From CAYUMU01 sp964445985 (lineage in GTDB: Bacteria; Planctomycetota; Planctomycetia; Pirellulales; S012-138), in the NCBI GenBank assembly GCA_964445985.1, contig CAYUMU010000001.1, positions 124,001 through 188,000 on the forward strand: a DNA stretch of 64,000 bases, given 5' to 3'. Below the pieces are notes generated by a model, which searched no databases, was not told the origin of the DNA, and was given only the letters and a program-made list of their open reading frames with translations. The first letter of the stretch is position 1. The number at the start of each line of letters is the position of its first letter. The position numbers and the translations under genes are program-made. This document shows, in pieces, positions 42,917-53,300 of this stretch.

Positions 42917-44944
42917 CTAGCCGCCGATTTTCGGCGCGGCGCCGCGACCTGCCCTAAAGGGCTTCGCGCCCGCGGGCAGCGCGCCAATATCCGGCTGGCC
43001 CGCGTCGGTAATGCCCGGCGCCTCGGGCAAGTCCTCAGGCAAGGCAACGCCGGCATTGATCGCCGGGCTGCTGCTCTTCAGACGGTAATCAACCGGCTTT
43101 CCGCCGCTGGCTTCCAGCCGCAGCAACTGCGGATCGGCCACCAGCGAGTGGGTAGTGGACCCTTCCGGATAACGCTGCCGACTGGCCTCGAACGCCGGCG
43201 ACTTGCGGAACTTGGCAAACAGTTGATCGGCGGTCGAAGTGGTTGAAGGGGCAAAGTACAGATTGCCGTCGCTCACAATGTCAGTCGCGGGACTCAGCGT
43301 GGGAAATCCCGGCAGCCGCGTGTGATGCAGCAAAATATTATTGAACACCCGGCGCGAATAGCCCTCCTTCACGCCGCTCAGCAAGGCCATGTCGGCCGAG
43401 CGCGCGCCGTCGGCGGCGATAATTGTGTTGTGATAAATACTGCTATTGGTCCAGGGAGGACTGCCGTGATCGCCAATCACCTTGCCATGGCTAATGCCAG
43501 CGGGCGCGCCGGCTTCTTGAGGGCGGCCGGTTTGCACAATCCCCCGCAAATCGAACACGTTGCGATAGATAAACAGCGTATCCCGCGTCGTTTCATGCGG
43601 CCCGCCAAATGCCAAAGCCGTGAGCACCGCCCCAAAGTAATTCTCATACACATGAATCTCCGGATCATTCGGCAGCAGCTTGTAGCGATGGTACATCGGG
43701 CTGAAATAGATGCCGTCGTCTTGCAGGCCGTCAATCACGTTGTGATGAAAACGAACATTGATGCCGCCAAAATAGAGTCCGTCATGAGCGTCAGTAAAAT
43801 CGCTATAGGAAAACTCCCAATCATCGTTCTGCGGCGTGGCATACACCGACGACTCCTGCCCCGCCTCGATCTCGATCAGCGAGTGCGTGTTGAGCCGCGA
43901 GATATTGCGATACGGCCGGCCAGGGTAATCCCGCTTGCTGCCATCCGCGCGAAACGTCCAAGGGGCCACGTTGCCAAAGAGCGCCGAGCGGTAGAACTTG
44001 AACGGCCCCGTGCGGGCAGCCCGAAGTCCGTAGGCGCCGCAATACACCGTCACATTATCAAACTCAATGTGCCTGGCATGGTCGAGCACGACCGTGCTGT
44101 ATCCACCTCCACGAACCACCACATCTTGCAGGCGGATATGCTCCGCCCCATCCAGCAGCAGCGTCACGGCGCGGAAGGGAGTCAGAATCAGCGGCGCCTG
44201 CCGCGGATCCGTCGGCCCCGCGTAGTTGGCCACGGGCTCAGGCAGATGGGTGTGCGCCAGCCGGCAATAGATATAGCCCGTCTCACGGTCGTACCACACG
44301 CCGGGGCCGCAGTACAAAGGATCAATGTCCTTCAGATCCTCGCCCGCCGGTTTGGCGGCTTGGATGAGCTCATCGGTGGCACGCAAGTCTTGGGCGTGAA
44401 AATACGTCTGCAAGCCAACCATCGAGTCGCCAAAACTGCCCAGCACGTGCCGCAAATTTGGGTACGCTTGCCGCGACCGGAATTCGCCGATGCTGGAATC
44501 AGCGACCGGCTCCCAAGCCTTGGCCGGTTCCTCCGTAAACTCGCGCAGACTGCCATCCAGAATGGCCAACTCGCCTGGGAAGGAACGAATGGTGATCGGC
44601 TTGTCCTCGGTGCCGAGCAAGGCAATCGTCGCCTGCTCGTAGTATACGCCGCCACGCAGATACAGCGTGTGCCCCGGCCGAAGTTGTGTCAAAGCATGGG
44701 CGAGTGACTTCCAGGGCGCCTGTTCCGTACCGGCGGCGCTGTCGTCCCCCCGAGCAGCATCCACAACAAATGACGGCCCACTTTCGCGCGGACGCTGCGT
44801 CGGCTCAGGCAGCGCCCGCAGCGGTGGGTGCGACATCTCCGCCGCCAGCGAGTCGCCCATCCCAACCGTTGGGGCCGAAATAACTCCGCCCAGCAGCAAT
44901 GACAATGTCCAGCGCCAAGGGCGAAACAGTTGCGAAACAGGCAT
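42917..44944 (-). CDS. Secreted right-handed parallel beta-helix protein
   Basis: 675 residues from the ATG at 44944; a GTG at 44986 is an alternative. A signal peptide (WTLSLLLGGVISAPTVGMG) precedes a DUF1565-like start, VVDAARGDDSAAGTEQAPWK then LRPGHTLYLRGGVYYEQATI, typical of polysaccharide lyases and parallel beta-helix proteins. Repeated short strands follow (HIRLQDVVVRGGGYSTVVLD; HIEFDNVTVYCGAYGLRAAR; INVRFHHNVIDGLQDDGIYF). No catalytic triad of a known lyase family can be fixed by eye. Probably binds or cleaves an acidic polysaccharide at the surface. It lies beside two hydrolases and a MoxR gene. Confidence 0.8.
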   Translation of the reverse strand: MPVSQLFRPWRWTLSLLLGGVISAPTVGMGDSLAAEMSHPPLRALPEPTQRPRESGPSFVVDAARGDDSAAGTEQAPWKSLAHALTQLRPGHTLYLRGGVYYEQATIALLGTEDKPITIRSFPGELAILDGSLREFTEEPAKAWEPVADSSIGEFRSRQAYPNLRHVLGSFGDSMVGLQTYFHAQDLRATDELIQAAKPAGEDLKDIDPLYCGPGVWYDRETGYIYCRLAHTHLPEPVANYAGPTDPRQAPLILTPFRAVTLLLDGAEHIRLQDVVVRGGGYSTVVLDHARHIEFDNVTVYCGAYGLRAARTGPFKFYRSALFGNVAPWTFRADGSKRDYPGRPYRNISRLNTHSLIEIEAGQESSVYATPQNDDWEFSYSDFTDAHDGLYFGGINVRFHHNVIDGLQDDGIYFSPMYHRYKLLPNDPEIHVYENYFGAVLTALAFGGPHETTRDTLFIYRNVFDLRGIVQTGRPQEAGAPAGISHGKVIGDHGSPPWTNSSIYHNTIIAADGARSADMALLSGVKEGYSRRVFNNILLHHTRLPGFPTLSPATDIVSDGNLYFAPSTTSTADQLFAKFRKSPAFEASRQRYPEGSTTHSLVADPQLLRLEASGGKPVDYRLKSSSPAINAGVALPEDLPEAPGITDAGQPDIGALPAGAKPFRAGRGAAPKIGG

Positions 44945-45076
44945 GGTGGATTCCAGGTTGGGCGGGAGAAGCAAGCAGCAAAGCACCGGGGGCCAACAAC
45001 GGACCCATCATCGGTCGCCGGGGGGAAGGATGCAAGAAATCGCGGCCGAATCCAGGCCACAATCCGACACGGCCAG

Positions 45077-46225
45077 CTAGCCCAGGTGTTCCTTCGCGTC
45101 GAAAAACGCCTGCCAGTGAGCCCCACTCCGCCGGCGAATCACATGCTGAAAGTAGTGCCGCACCCGTTTCATATCGTCAGGCGAATCCTTGAGCACCGAG
45201 CCCACCAGGTGCTGCACCAGGTGCGTGGGCTGCATCTCGCCGCCCGCATAATAATAAGCATGCAAACCGGCCGCATAGGCCGTGGAAACCGCTTCCGCCG
45301 TGCTCATGGCCGAGGTCAGCGGCTCCAGCACATGCCCATCGGCAGTCTGCCCCGAGCGCAGCTCGTGGAACGTGGTCACCAGCAGCTCCGTCATTTCCCG
45401 CGGCAACGTCACCGGCACCGCCGACTGCGTCAGCAGGCGATTGGTTTCACTTTCGACCAGCGCCATCTCTAAATGAATATCCTGAATCGGCGCCACGGTT
45501 TCAAAATTAAACCGCCGCTTCAGGGCCGCACTCATTTCGTTCACGCCGCGGTCGCGGATGTTGGCCGTCGAAATAATATTGAACCCGTGCCGCGCGAACA
45601 GATTGCGATCGTTGCCCTCAAGCTCGGGCACGCTCATTACCCGATCACTAATCACCGACAGCAACGTGTCTTGAATTTCCAGAGGGCAGCGCGTGATTTC
45701 CTCGAACCGCACAAGCTTGCCTTCTTGCATGCCGCGATACAGCGGGGCCGGCACCAACGAGCGCTGGCTCGGCCCTTCGGCCACCAGCAAGGCATAGTTC
45801 CAGGAATACTTGATGTTGTCTTCCGTCGTGCCCGCGCTCCCCTGAATGGTCAGCGTGGAATCCCGACTAATGGCCGCCGCCAGCAACTCGCTCAGCAAGC
45901 TCTTTGCCGTGCCGGGCTCGCCAATCAGCATCAACCCCCGATTGGTCGCCAGCGCCACAATGGCCCGCTCCAAAAAACCGCGGCGGCCGACAAACTTTTC
46001 ATGGATGCCCAGGGCCTCATCGCCGGCAATAAACTTCAGCACCGAGGCCGGAGAAAGCCGCCAGCCTTGAGGGCGAGGCGCCTCCGCATCGGCCACGGCC
46101 AAACGATCCAACTGCTCGGCATACAGAATTTCGGCCGTCGGCCGCTGAACCTCCGCCACCACGGCCAACGGAGCCGCCGGGTTGTCAGCGAAAGAATTCA
46201 CCGCGGCCGACTTTTTCTTGGCCAT
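45077..46225 (-). CDS. MoxR-type AAA+ ATPase
   Basis: 382 residues. The AAA core (about 75-300) has Walker A MLIGEPGTAKSLL with Lys108, a MoxR-type Walker B (KLVRFEEITRCP), sensor 1 in FNIISTANIRDRGVNEMSAA, and the arginine-finger region LKRRFNFETVAP. The helical lid follows. The N-terminal 60 residues are specific to this subgroup, which resembles the YehL class. MoxR ATPases usually act as chaperones for von Willebrand A-domain partner proteins or in cofactor/metal insertion. No VWA gene is adjacent in this window; its neighbours are extracellular polysaccharide enzymes, so a functional link is not shown. Confidence 0.88.
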   Translation of the reverse strand: MAKKKSAAVNSFADNPAAPLAVVAEVQRPTAEILYAEQLDRLAVADAEAPRPQGWRLSPASVLKFIAGDEALGIHEKFVGRRGFLERAIVALATNRGLMLIGEPGTAKSLLSELLAAAISRDSTLTIQGSAGTTEDNIKYSWNYALLVAEGPSQRSLVPAPLYRGMQEGKLVRFEEITRCPLEIQDTLLSVISDRVMSVPELEGNDRNLFARHGFNIISTANIRDRGVNEMSAALKRRFNFETVAPIQDIHLEMALVESETNRLLTQSAVPVTLPREMTELLVTTFHELRSGQTADGHVLEPLTSAMSTAEAVSTAYAAGLHAYYYAGGEMQPTHLVQHLVGSVLKDSPDDMKRVRHYFQHVIRRRSGAHWQAFFDAKEHLG

Positions 46226-46294
46226 AGAGAAAGCAACAGAGACAGAGAGAGTGAAGATTCAGCACATGCAAAAAATGTGTCAGGATGCCAACCT

Positions 46295-47962
46295 CTAGCG
46301 CATCGATTTCATTTCAAACTGTTTCCCACCGAGGGCCTCTTTCACATACACGCCCCAGTAGGGTGTGGGGTTGTAGTCCCAGTCCGTCAGGATCGGCGGG
46401 CCGCTTTTGGGGTGAAAACTGAAGCCCGTCCAGTGCAGCTTGTGCTTCTGAATCAGGCCCAGCATGTCGGCCGGCCAAGGGCAATCGGGCCCGAGCTTCT
46501 CTTTCTGAGCGCTCTTGGGAATGAAGGAGAAATCCTCCCACGACTTCGGGCAACCCACTTCACCAATGAAAATGGGGTGCTTCGCCGCGGCATCGAGCAT
46601 TTTGCCCTGCCAATCACTCTTCCAAGGATAAATGTGCGACGAATACACAATGCCGTGGCCCCCTTCACGGTCTTTCAATTCAAAACCCTCAGACAGCCCC
46701 GAAAGGTCGTACCCCCAGTCGAGCCCACCCACAATCACCACGTTGTTGGCGCCGGTCGACCGCACCACATCCACGAGCGCCTGCATGCCAGGCGTGGTTT
46801 CCGACGTGGCCTGCTCGTTATTTTCCTTGGCATTCACGTCAGAACCGGTGTCGTCCTTCAGGTTGCCGCCGTCTTTCCAGGTCTTCCACGAAATACTGTG
46901 GGCTTCGTTGAACAATTCGAAGATCACCGCCGGGTGATTCGTATACCGCGTGGCGGCGTCTTTCCAGAAGGCCACATGCTTTGTGTTGGGAGCGCCAAAC
47001 TGGTGCAAGTCGAGCACCACATAAGCTCCCCGACTGGCAGCGGCGGCGACGGCGTCATCCACCAGGCGGCGGTAAGCAAAGCCGTTGTCTTTGCCTTGCC
47101 AAGGTCCCCAACCAAACCAGAAGTTCTCCTTGACCGGCAGCCGAATCACGTTGGCGTGCCAATCGTCGATGGCCACGGGAATGCTGGTGAGAATCTTCTC
47201 GCCGCCAGCCGACCATTGCAGGCTGTCCACGCACACGCCTTGCAACCAAACCGGCTCGCCACCCACGGTCTGCAATTGATTGCCCACCACGCGCAGGGCG
47301 GGCGGCAACTGATCGGCAGGCGGCTGGCTAATAGTCTCCGAAGGCACCATCGGCGGAGGGGGCGGCAGTTGGTCTTCGCGCGCCGTGAAGATCTCGCACT
47401 GCGCCAAATCGAGCGTGCCGCTGGTCGCTTGGAACAGGCAAGGCATGATCTCCAAAATGTGTGCCTGAGCCGGAATCTCGAAGAACACGCTCTTCTCGAC
47501 CCAGCCCTTGCTGGTGCCGCGGAAGTTCGGCGCCTTGGGCTGAGGCTTGACCACCTTGCCGTTCTTATCTTTGAACTGCGTGATCACGCGGCCGTCGAAC
47601 CAGCTGTTTTTGCCCGGCTTGAGCTCGGCATACCGCGCCTTCACGCGCAGCTCCAGGGCGGGCGGATGCGGCGTGGGCAGCACGATCTGCCGATAGGCCA
47701 TGATCATTTTATCCGGCTGGCTGGCCTCGAACCGCAGGAACGACACCCCGTCTTCGGTCTTCCAAACCGTACCTTCGGGGTGCGGCCAACCCTCCGGCCA
47801 GCTTTCACCGTTATCCTTGCGGAAGTCGCCGTTAGAAAGCAGCGATTTGCCAGCGGCTCCTTCGCCAGGCTGCTCCTGCCGAGGCGCCGATTCTTGAGCC
47901 CACGCCACACAGGCGGCGGCTAAAACAGTCAGCGTGACCAGCAGCGAACGGATGCGAAGCAT
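46295..47962 (-). CDS. Secreted GH5-like glycoside hydrolase
   Basis: 555 residues with a signal peptide (SLLVTLTVLAAACVAWAQ). Residues about 35-200 form a beta-sandwich that looks like a carbohydrate-binding module (FLRFEASQPDKMIMAYRQIV). The (beta/alpha)8 catalytic region from about 220 has WLQGVCVDSLQWS, the strand YVVLDLHQFG, the acid/base Glu353 in FELFNEAHS (NEA instead of the common NEP), the segment GIVYSSHIYPW, and the nucleophile Glu468 in IFIGEVGCPKSW. The 115-residue spacing fits GH5. Cellulase, mannanase or glucanase activity cannot be separated. Confidence 0.88.
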   Translation of the reverse strand: MLRIRSLLVTLTVLAAACVAWAQESAPRQEQPGEGAAGKSLLSNGDFRKDNGESWPEGWPHPEGTVWKTEDGVSFLRFEASQPDKMIMAYRQIVLPTPHPPALELRVKARYAELKPGKNSWFDGRVITQFKDKNGKVVKPQPKAPNFRGTSKGWVEKSVFFEIPAQAHILEIMPCLFQATSGTLDLAQCEIFTAREDQLPPPPPMVPSETISQPPADQLPPALRVVGNQLQTVGGEPVWLQGVCVDSLQWSAGGEKILTSIPVAIDDWHANVIRLPVKENFWFGWGPWQGKDNGFAYRRLVDDAVAAAASRGAYVVLDLHQFGAPNTKHVAFWKDAATRYTNHPAVIFELFNEAHSISWKTWKDGGNLKDDTGSDVNAKENNEQATSETTPGMQALVDVVRSTGANNVVIVGGLDWGYDLSGLSEGFELKDREGGHGIVYSSHIYPWKSDWQGKMLDAAAKHPIFIGEVGCPKSWEDFSFIPKSAQKEKLGPDCPWPADMLGLIQKHKLHWTGFSFHPKSGPPILTDWDYNPTPYWGVYVKEALGGKQFEMKSMR

Positions 47963-48307
47963 GAAATTTCTCGTATCAGGAACATGAGACTTCGCGCCGC
48001 CGAGGAACGACGCAGCACTCAGATATTACGAAGATAATCGATTATATCATGCCAGCGGCGGAGGCGAACGGGGGGAATCAGCCAAACAGAGCCCGCGCGA
48101 TCGGTTCGGCCAGCATGCCCACAATCTGCGTGCATTTCGGCCGCCTCTGCTGGCAGCGCGAGAAACGCTGCGCGGGGGATTGTTCGGAATTTTCTCCGCC
48201 AAGCGCCGATAACTACCGAAGGGCGCGGTGTGGCAAAGTCAACGGCGAGACCGCGGCCACCGAACGCCTGTGCTCTATTCTTTCGATCTTTTGCATTGAG
48301 GCAAGGC
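47963..48307. other. Divergent intergenic region
   Basis: 345 bp between the GH5 gene and the next plus-strand gene. I see no repeat or conserved motif; promoters for both should be here. The AT-rich stretch ATTACGAAGATAATCGATTA at 48024 on is unusual for this GC-rich DNA and may be part of one. Confidence 0.45.
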
Positions 48308-49723
48308 ATGCGTCGCTGGGACTGCTATCGCCACTTGGCGCTGTGCTGCTGCACGCTTGGTGGGTCGCTGTTGCTTGGACTGGCCGCTGGCGCCCCCGCC
48401 CGGGGCGAAGATCCACGCTATCCCCTCGCTGATAGCATGGCCGCGGGCGCCGCTCAGCAGGTTTCGGTTGAAATGACCGTCACCGGCAACCTCCGCGTGA
48501 TGGACCAGGGCAAGGTGCAAGACTTGGAAATGGCGGTAAATAGCCAGCAGCAATACACCGAACGCGTGCTGCAAACCCGGCCTGCCCGGCAATCGCTGCG
48601 CTGGTACACCAAGGCCGAGGCCAAACTGGTCATCGCCGGTGAAACCATTCGCCCCACGCTTCGCAATGAACAGCGGCTGGTCATGACCTCGGCCGGCAAA
48701 GACCATCGCCGCATGTTTGCCGCCCGGCAGGCGCTCACTCGCGACGAGCTCGACCTGCTCGACTTGCAAGCCAACAGCCTGTTGATCCCCATGCTGCTCC
48801 CCGACAAACCGGTGGCGGTCGGCGATAAATGGAATCCCGACGGCGATCTGCTCGCCCAGATCCTGGGCATCGACGCCGTGAGCAATAGCCAGGTGGAATG
48901 CGTGCTGGCCGAAGCCCAAGAAGCCGAGCACGCCAAAGTCATTCTGGCCGGCCAGGTGAATGGGGCCGTGGATGGCGTGGCCACCGAAATTCATGTCGAT
49001 GGCACCCTCACTTACCACTTCCAGCAAAAATGCCTCACCGCCGCCAGCCTGACCGTTCGTGAGCAGCGAGCCATCGGACACGTGGGGCCAGGGCTCAACG
49101 TCACCTGCAAAATCGACCTCAAACTCCAGCCGATCACCACGGCACAACTGCCGGCCGAACTAACCGCCCCCGCGCCCACGCTGTCGGCCGCGGAGCAAAA
49201 CCGCCTGGCCTACATCGCCCCCGCCAATGCCTATCAGTTTAGTTACGATCGGCGTTGGAACGTGATGCACGAAACACCCGACCTGCTCAGCCTGCGGTTG
49301 GTCGACAAAGGCGAACTGATTGCCCAGTGCAATATCTCGCCCATGAAGCCCGTGGCGCCCGAACAAACCCAAACCGTGGCCCAATTCAAAGAGAGCGTGA
49401 AGAAAGCCATTGGCGAACGGCTGGAGAAATTCACGGCCGAAGAAGAAACCAAGAACGCGGCAGGGCACCGCCTGGTTCGCCTGGAAGCCATCGGCGCCGT
49501 GGATGGGCTCGAAGTCGAGTGGCATTACTTTCTGGTGGCCGACGATCGAGGCCACCAGGTGGCCTGCGGCGTAACCTTGGAACGCGGCCTCCGCGCGCAG
49601 TTGGGCCAGCTCGATAGCGACATGCTGCACAGCTTGCGATGGAACGCCCCCAGCGAATCGCCGGCCAACTCGCCGCGGCCCGCGGTGCAATCGGCTCAAC
49701 AACCCACTCCTGCCGCCCGGTAG
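48308..49723 (+). CDS. Secreted protein of unknown function
   Basis: 471 residues from the ATG at 48308 (GAGGCAAGG just upstream); an in-frame extension to 48230 looks non-coding. The signal peptide is HLALCCCTLGGSLLLGLAAG with cleavage near ARG-ED. Residues 40-290 are beta-rich (VSVEMTVTGNLRVMDQGKVQ; GTLTYHFQQKCLTAASLTVR), resembling lipid-binding or DUF-type periplasmic domains. The second part (about 310-460) starts with YQFSYDRRWNVMHETPDLLS and contains QTVAQFKESVKKAIGERLEK, like the single-domain PsbP/DUF1795 class of stress-exported proteins. The match is by overall look only. A Pro/Gln-rich tail ends the protein. Confidence 0.65.
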   Translation: MRRWDCYRHLALCCCTLGGSLLLGLAAGAPARGEDPRYPLADSMAAGAAQQVSVEMTVTGNLRVMDQGKVQDLEMAVNSQQQYTERVLQTRPARQSLRWYTKAEAKLVIAGETIRPTLRNEQRLVMTSAGKDHRRMFAARQALTRDELDLLDLQANSLLIPMLLPDKPVAVGDKWNPDGDLLAQILGIDAVSNSQVECVLAEAQEAEHAKVILAGQVNGAVDGVATEIHVDGTLTYHFQQKCLTAASLTVREQRAIGHVGPGLNVTCKIDLKLQPITTAQLPAELTAPAPTLSAAEQNRLAYIAPANAYQFSYDRRWNVMHETPDLLSLRLVDKGELIAQCNISPMKPVAPEQTQTVAQFKESVKKAIGERLEKFTAEEETKNAAGHRLVRLEAIGAVDGLEVEWHYFLVADDRGHQVACGVTLERGLRAQLGQLDSDMLHSLRWNAPSESPANSPRPAVQSAQQPTPAAR

Positions 49724-49777
49724 TTCACTGGCGCTCGGGGGGCTACTGCCGGGGTAACCACGCCTTGCCGAGCGAAG

Positions 49778-50275
49778 GTGCTTGAAGCCATGCCGCTGTT
49801 CGAAACCGTGACCGATCTCGAGCGGCAACAGGCCACGGTGCGAAAACGGCGGTACGGCGTGCTATCCGTATCGGCCGGCCAGTTCGAACAGATCTGCTTC
49901 CGCCCTTTCCCCAAGCTGTTTTCCATTCAGGAATTCACGGCGATCGGCGGTTGGCGGCGGCGGAATGCGGCGGGCGATCGCTGCTGGCTGTACTTCAATC
50001 AACCGCGCAATCATAGCCAGTTTATCGCGGTGAAGTTCGTGATCGGCACGCCGAACATGAGCTTGCTCACACTGCATGCCGCCTTGCGAACGCTCGACCG
50101 CATTGGCCAGATCAAAGGGAGCGACGCCCTGCTGTGCGACGCGGCGAACTTGCGAATTTCGGATCGCATGCTCAAGCGATTCGGCTGGGAGCCGCACGCC
50201 CCCAGCCGCTGGCATCGCAACTTCATCCGACGGCTCTACCTGCTGCCCGCCGCGAGGGACGGGGCAGCAGATTGA
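49778..50275 (+). CDS. Conserved-looking protein of unknown function
   Basis: 165 residues (an ATG at 49790 is an alternative start). No signal peptide or membrane segment. Mixed alpha/beta composition: FEQICFRPFPKLFSIQEFTA, SQFIAVKFVIGTPNMSLLTL, GSDALLCDAANLRISDRMLK and FGWEPHAPSRWHRNFIRRLY. The last segment resembles the C-terminal strand and helix of GNAT acetyltransferases (dA-x3-N-x-R-I-S-D-R-x-L-x2-FGW), so a degenerate GNAT-like fold is possible, but the acetyl-CoA loop is not seen. It is 54 bp after the previous gene and convergent with the pilus-like operon. Confidence 0.6.
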   Translation: MLEAMPLFETVTDLERQQATVRKRRYGVLSVSAGQFEQICFRPFPKLFSIQEFTAIGGWRRRNAAGDRCWLYFNQPRNHSQFIAVKFVIGTPNMSLLTLHAALRTLDRIGQIKGSDALLCDAANLRISDRMLKRFGWEPHAPSRWHRNFIRRLYLLPAARDGAAD

Positions 50276-50304
50276 ATGCGATCTTCCCTCGGATGAGTCC
50301 TCTC

Positions 50305-53300
50305 TTACTCAATAATCCGTCGCACGAGCACCCCCTGCTCGGTGTTGAGGTCTTCGCCGCGGATAAAGCCCACGGGTATGGAGCGGTCGTAGATATAGAA
50401 CCCCCGATGCCGCACAATATCGCCCGTATCCGCCCCCAACTCACGCCCATAGGTATAGCCATCGGGGTGGTCATTAGTGCGCGGCACGGGCGTGGCTTCA
50501 AAGAACCCCACCGTCACCCATATGGCATACACGTTGCTGGTGGTCGTTAACGTGTTCGACGCCTGGTTGAGCGGCTGATAGCGGAAGTAAGCGCTGCGGT
50601 TCCCGTCCACGTAATCCACGGTAGCATAGCCGAAAGGCGCCGCCGAGGTTTCATCGGCCGCTCGAGCGGCCAGCAGCGGTTTACTGGTGTTCTGCGGATC
50701 GGGCCGGAGCAGGGTCGAATCGACATATTGCCGATGCGCTCCGGTGAGGTCGATCCGCTTCAGGGCGTCGATCGGCACATCGTAGTCGCTGGCATATTGC
50801 CGGAACGGATTGGCGAAGAACGTCGGGGAATTGTCGTTGAGACGCAACGAACCCACGCCGCCGGTTCCGTAGCCCTGACGGCTTTCCCAAACGCGTTGCC
50901 AATGGGTATTGCCGCCGCCGGAGAGACTTTGATCGAAGATGGCGTTCCAAACCCCGCCGTCATCAAACAGGGTGTTCACGTTCACGCGGCCCGGGTCGCG
51001 GAACATGCTCACGCGATTGAAGGGCGGATGGTAGTGATGGCTGCCCCCCCCTCCGGCAAACAGGGCCGGGTCGAGCACCATTTCGGTCCCGGCAAACTTG
51101 CTAGGCACATGAATGAACTCGAACAACCGCTGGAAATTGCTGCGATCCGTCCCGCTCGTGGCCTGCGTGGAATTAAAGAAATTCAATAAATGGCCAAAGG
51201 GCGGACCGTCAGAATTGTCATTGAGACGTTCCTGATAGTGGTTTGTGAAGGGGCTGCGGCGCACGGCAAACTCATAGAGCAAACGCGAGGGGCTGCTGGC
51301 CGGAACCTGCATCAATTCCATGGGGCTCACCAGCGGCGCGTTCTTGATGTGCATCCAGGGGAACGCGGGCGGGCGAGGTTCGCCATAGTAAGCAGGAGCC
51401 ACCCCGTCATCCTCGTCCCAAATGCCGTTGGTGGCAAAGATCTCCTGATCCTCGCCACTCCCAATGCCTTCGATCAGTCCATTCAAATAGCCAAGGCTAT
51501 GACGGAAATTGTGAACGCTACGATCGGGGTTAATGCCGGCGAAGCTCTGCTGCCAGATATTATGACCGGCGCCATTGCGTTCGCGGGTGCGGAACTTGAG
51601 CGGTTCCTCGGCATTGGGAACGTACGTCCAGGTATCGGCCGCGCCAACGGGCTTATTGTTCGGATCGGGGTTCTCGGTGTCAGGCCCGGTGTAAATGCCG
51701 TTATAGACATTCAAGTCGATGGGGGCGAAGTCCACGGTGATGTAGGGATTGGTGTCATTGTTCCAGGCCCGATCGGGGTCGGCGAGCCGCTGCAAATACA
51801 CATAGCGGAACGCCTCGCGCGTTCCCTGCGTGCGAACCGCGATGTCATCGAGCGGGGTGTCGATGGGCGGAGCATAAGTATCTTGATAGGTATAGGTGCC
51901 GAAATCGGCATCGGCCGTGGTGCCCGTCGCGGGGGGATAGTACGTTTGGCCCGGCCCCGGCTCGGAAACACTGAGGGGATGGGGATAATTGATGACAATT
52001 CCCTGCGGCGCCTTGATTCGCTGATTGCCGCCTTGCCAGTTGGGGTAACCAATCCGTCCGGTGTTGGAGACCAATTGATCGACCACGCCAAAGGCGGTGT
52101 AAGCCCCGCCGCCATTGGTATACGGGGCTTGCGGCGCGGCTTGATCCAAAAGCTGAATCGTGATGAGGTTCTCGGCGGGATTCGTGCCGGGGCCAGAATT
52201 GCCAAAACGCGTGGTGACGCGCGGCCCAATCACGGCATACTCGCCGCGGCCAATCCGAAACATCGATGCCGCCGTGCCATTGCCGTAGTTGACTTTGTTG
52301 TAGTAATCAATCGTGGCGGCCGAGCCAGAATCTTCCAAATCGGAATAATAGATTTTGGGACTGATCACCGCCGTGGGATCCACGCTGCCGGGGTAAATGG
52401 CCTTGTTCGTGAACCACACAATACGTTCGGCCTCGGCCATGCTGGGGAAGGTGGGATTGATATGCCCCGTATCGGGATTCGCCGGCACCGTGCCATTCAA
52501 AATGGGCGCGATGACCAACTGAAAATGGGGGCGGCGATAACCATCGGTCGAGGCGGGGGCCAAGGCCGACAGGTTGTATTCCCGATCATGCCACGGATTG
52601 TAAAGTTCCAGGAACAGCGAACCTTGCGGTTTGCGCCTCTGGTCAAGATCGTCGTCGTCGGTCATCAGACCGTAGGGAGTTAGGCCATCCCCAGGCAAGA
52701 GCATGCCCCCTTCCGACGTATCCTCCGTGCGGAACTCATGCGTGGCGAAGGTCTCCGTCAGCAACAGGTCGGGCCGCTCCACGCCCCACACCACGCCGCG
52801 GTAAGTCGCGGTGTCGTCGGCAGAAGCATTGCCGCTGGGATCAACGCCAAGGTAGCCATCCACATTCCAGGGGTCGCCGCCACCGCCCGTGTTGTCTTTG
52901 AACGGCTCGTAATCAAACTCGAAATACGTCATGGCGTGGTCGTCGTCCATGAAGTCGACCACGTTCACCGCCCACTGGGCAATCCGCTGCGCCGTGTAGC
53001 GCTCGGCCGCCACGCCTGTCAGACCCTCACCATTGGGGAAATGATAGTCATGGTCCTTGAGCATCATCATCAGGCAGTACAGATAACGAGCATACAATTG
53101 CCGCGGATGACGCCGCTTGAATTCATCGGTTTGCCCGTCGTTCCCGTAGTCCATCACGGCCGCGTTCCAGGGAGCCGGCAGAGCGGTATCCATCCCATGA
53201 ACCTGGCGGTAGACCCGTTCGCCGCCGCTGGTTCGCGACTCGCCAATTTCATCAATGCGATCGACTGTCGAACCGGGGTTGGCAAAGATGCCATCGTTAT

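Noticed and set aside
45473..47923. A plus-strand open frame of 816 codons
   Set aside because: It lies antisense to the MoxR and GH5 genes, is rich in Arg/His/Pro as expected of the opposite frame of GC-rich coding DNA, and has no RBS or motif.
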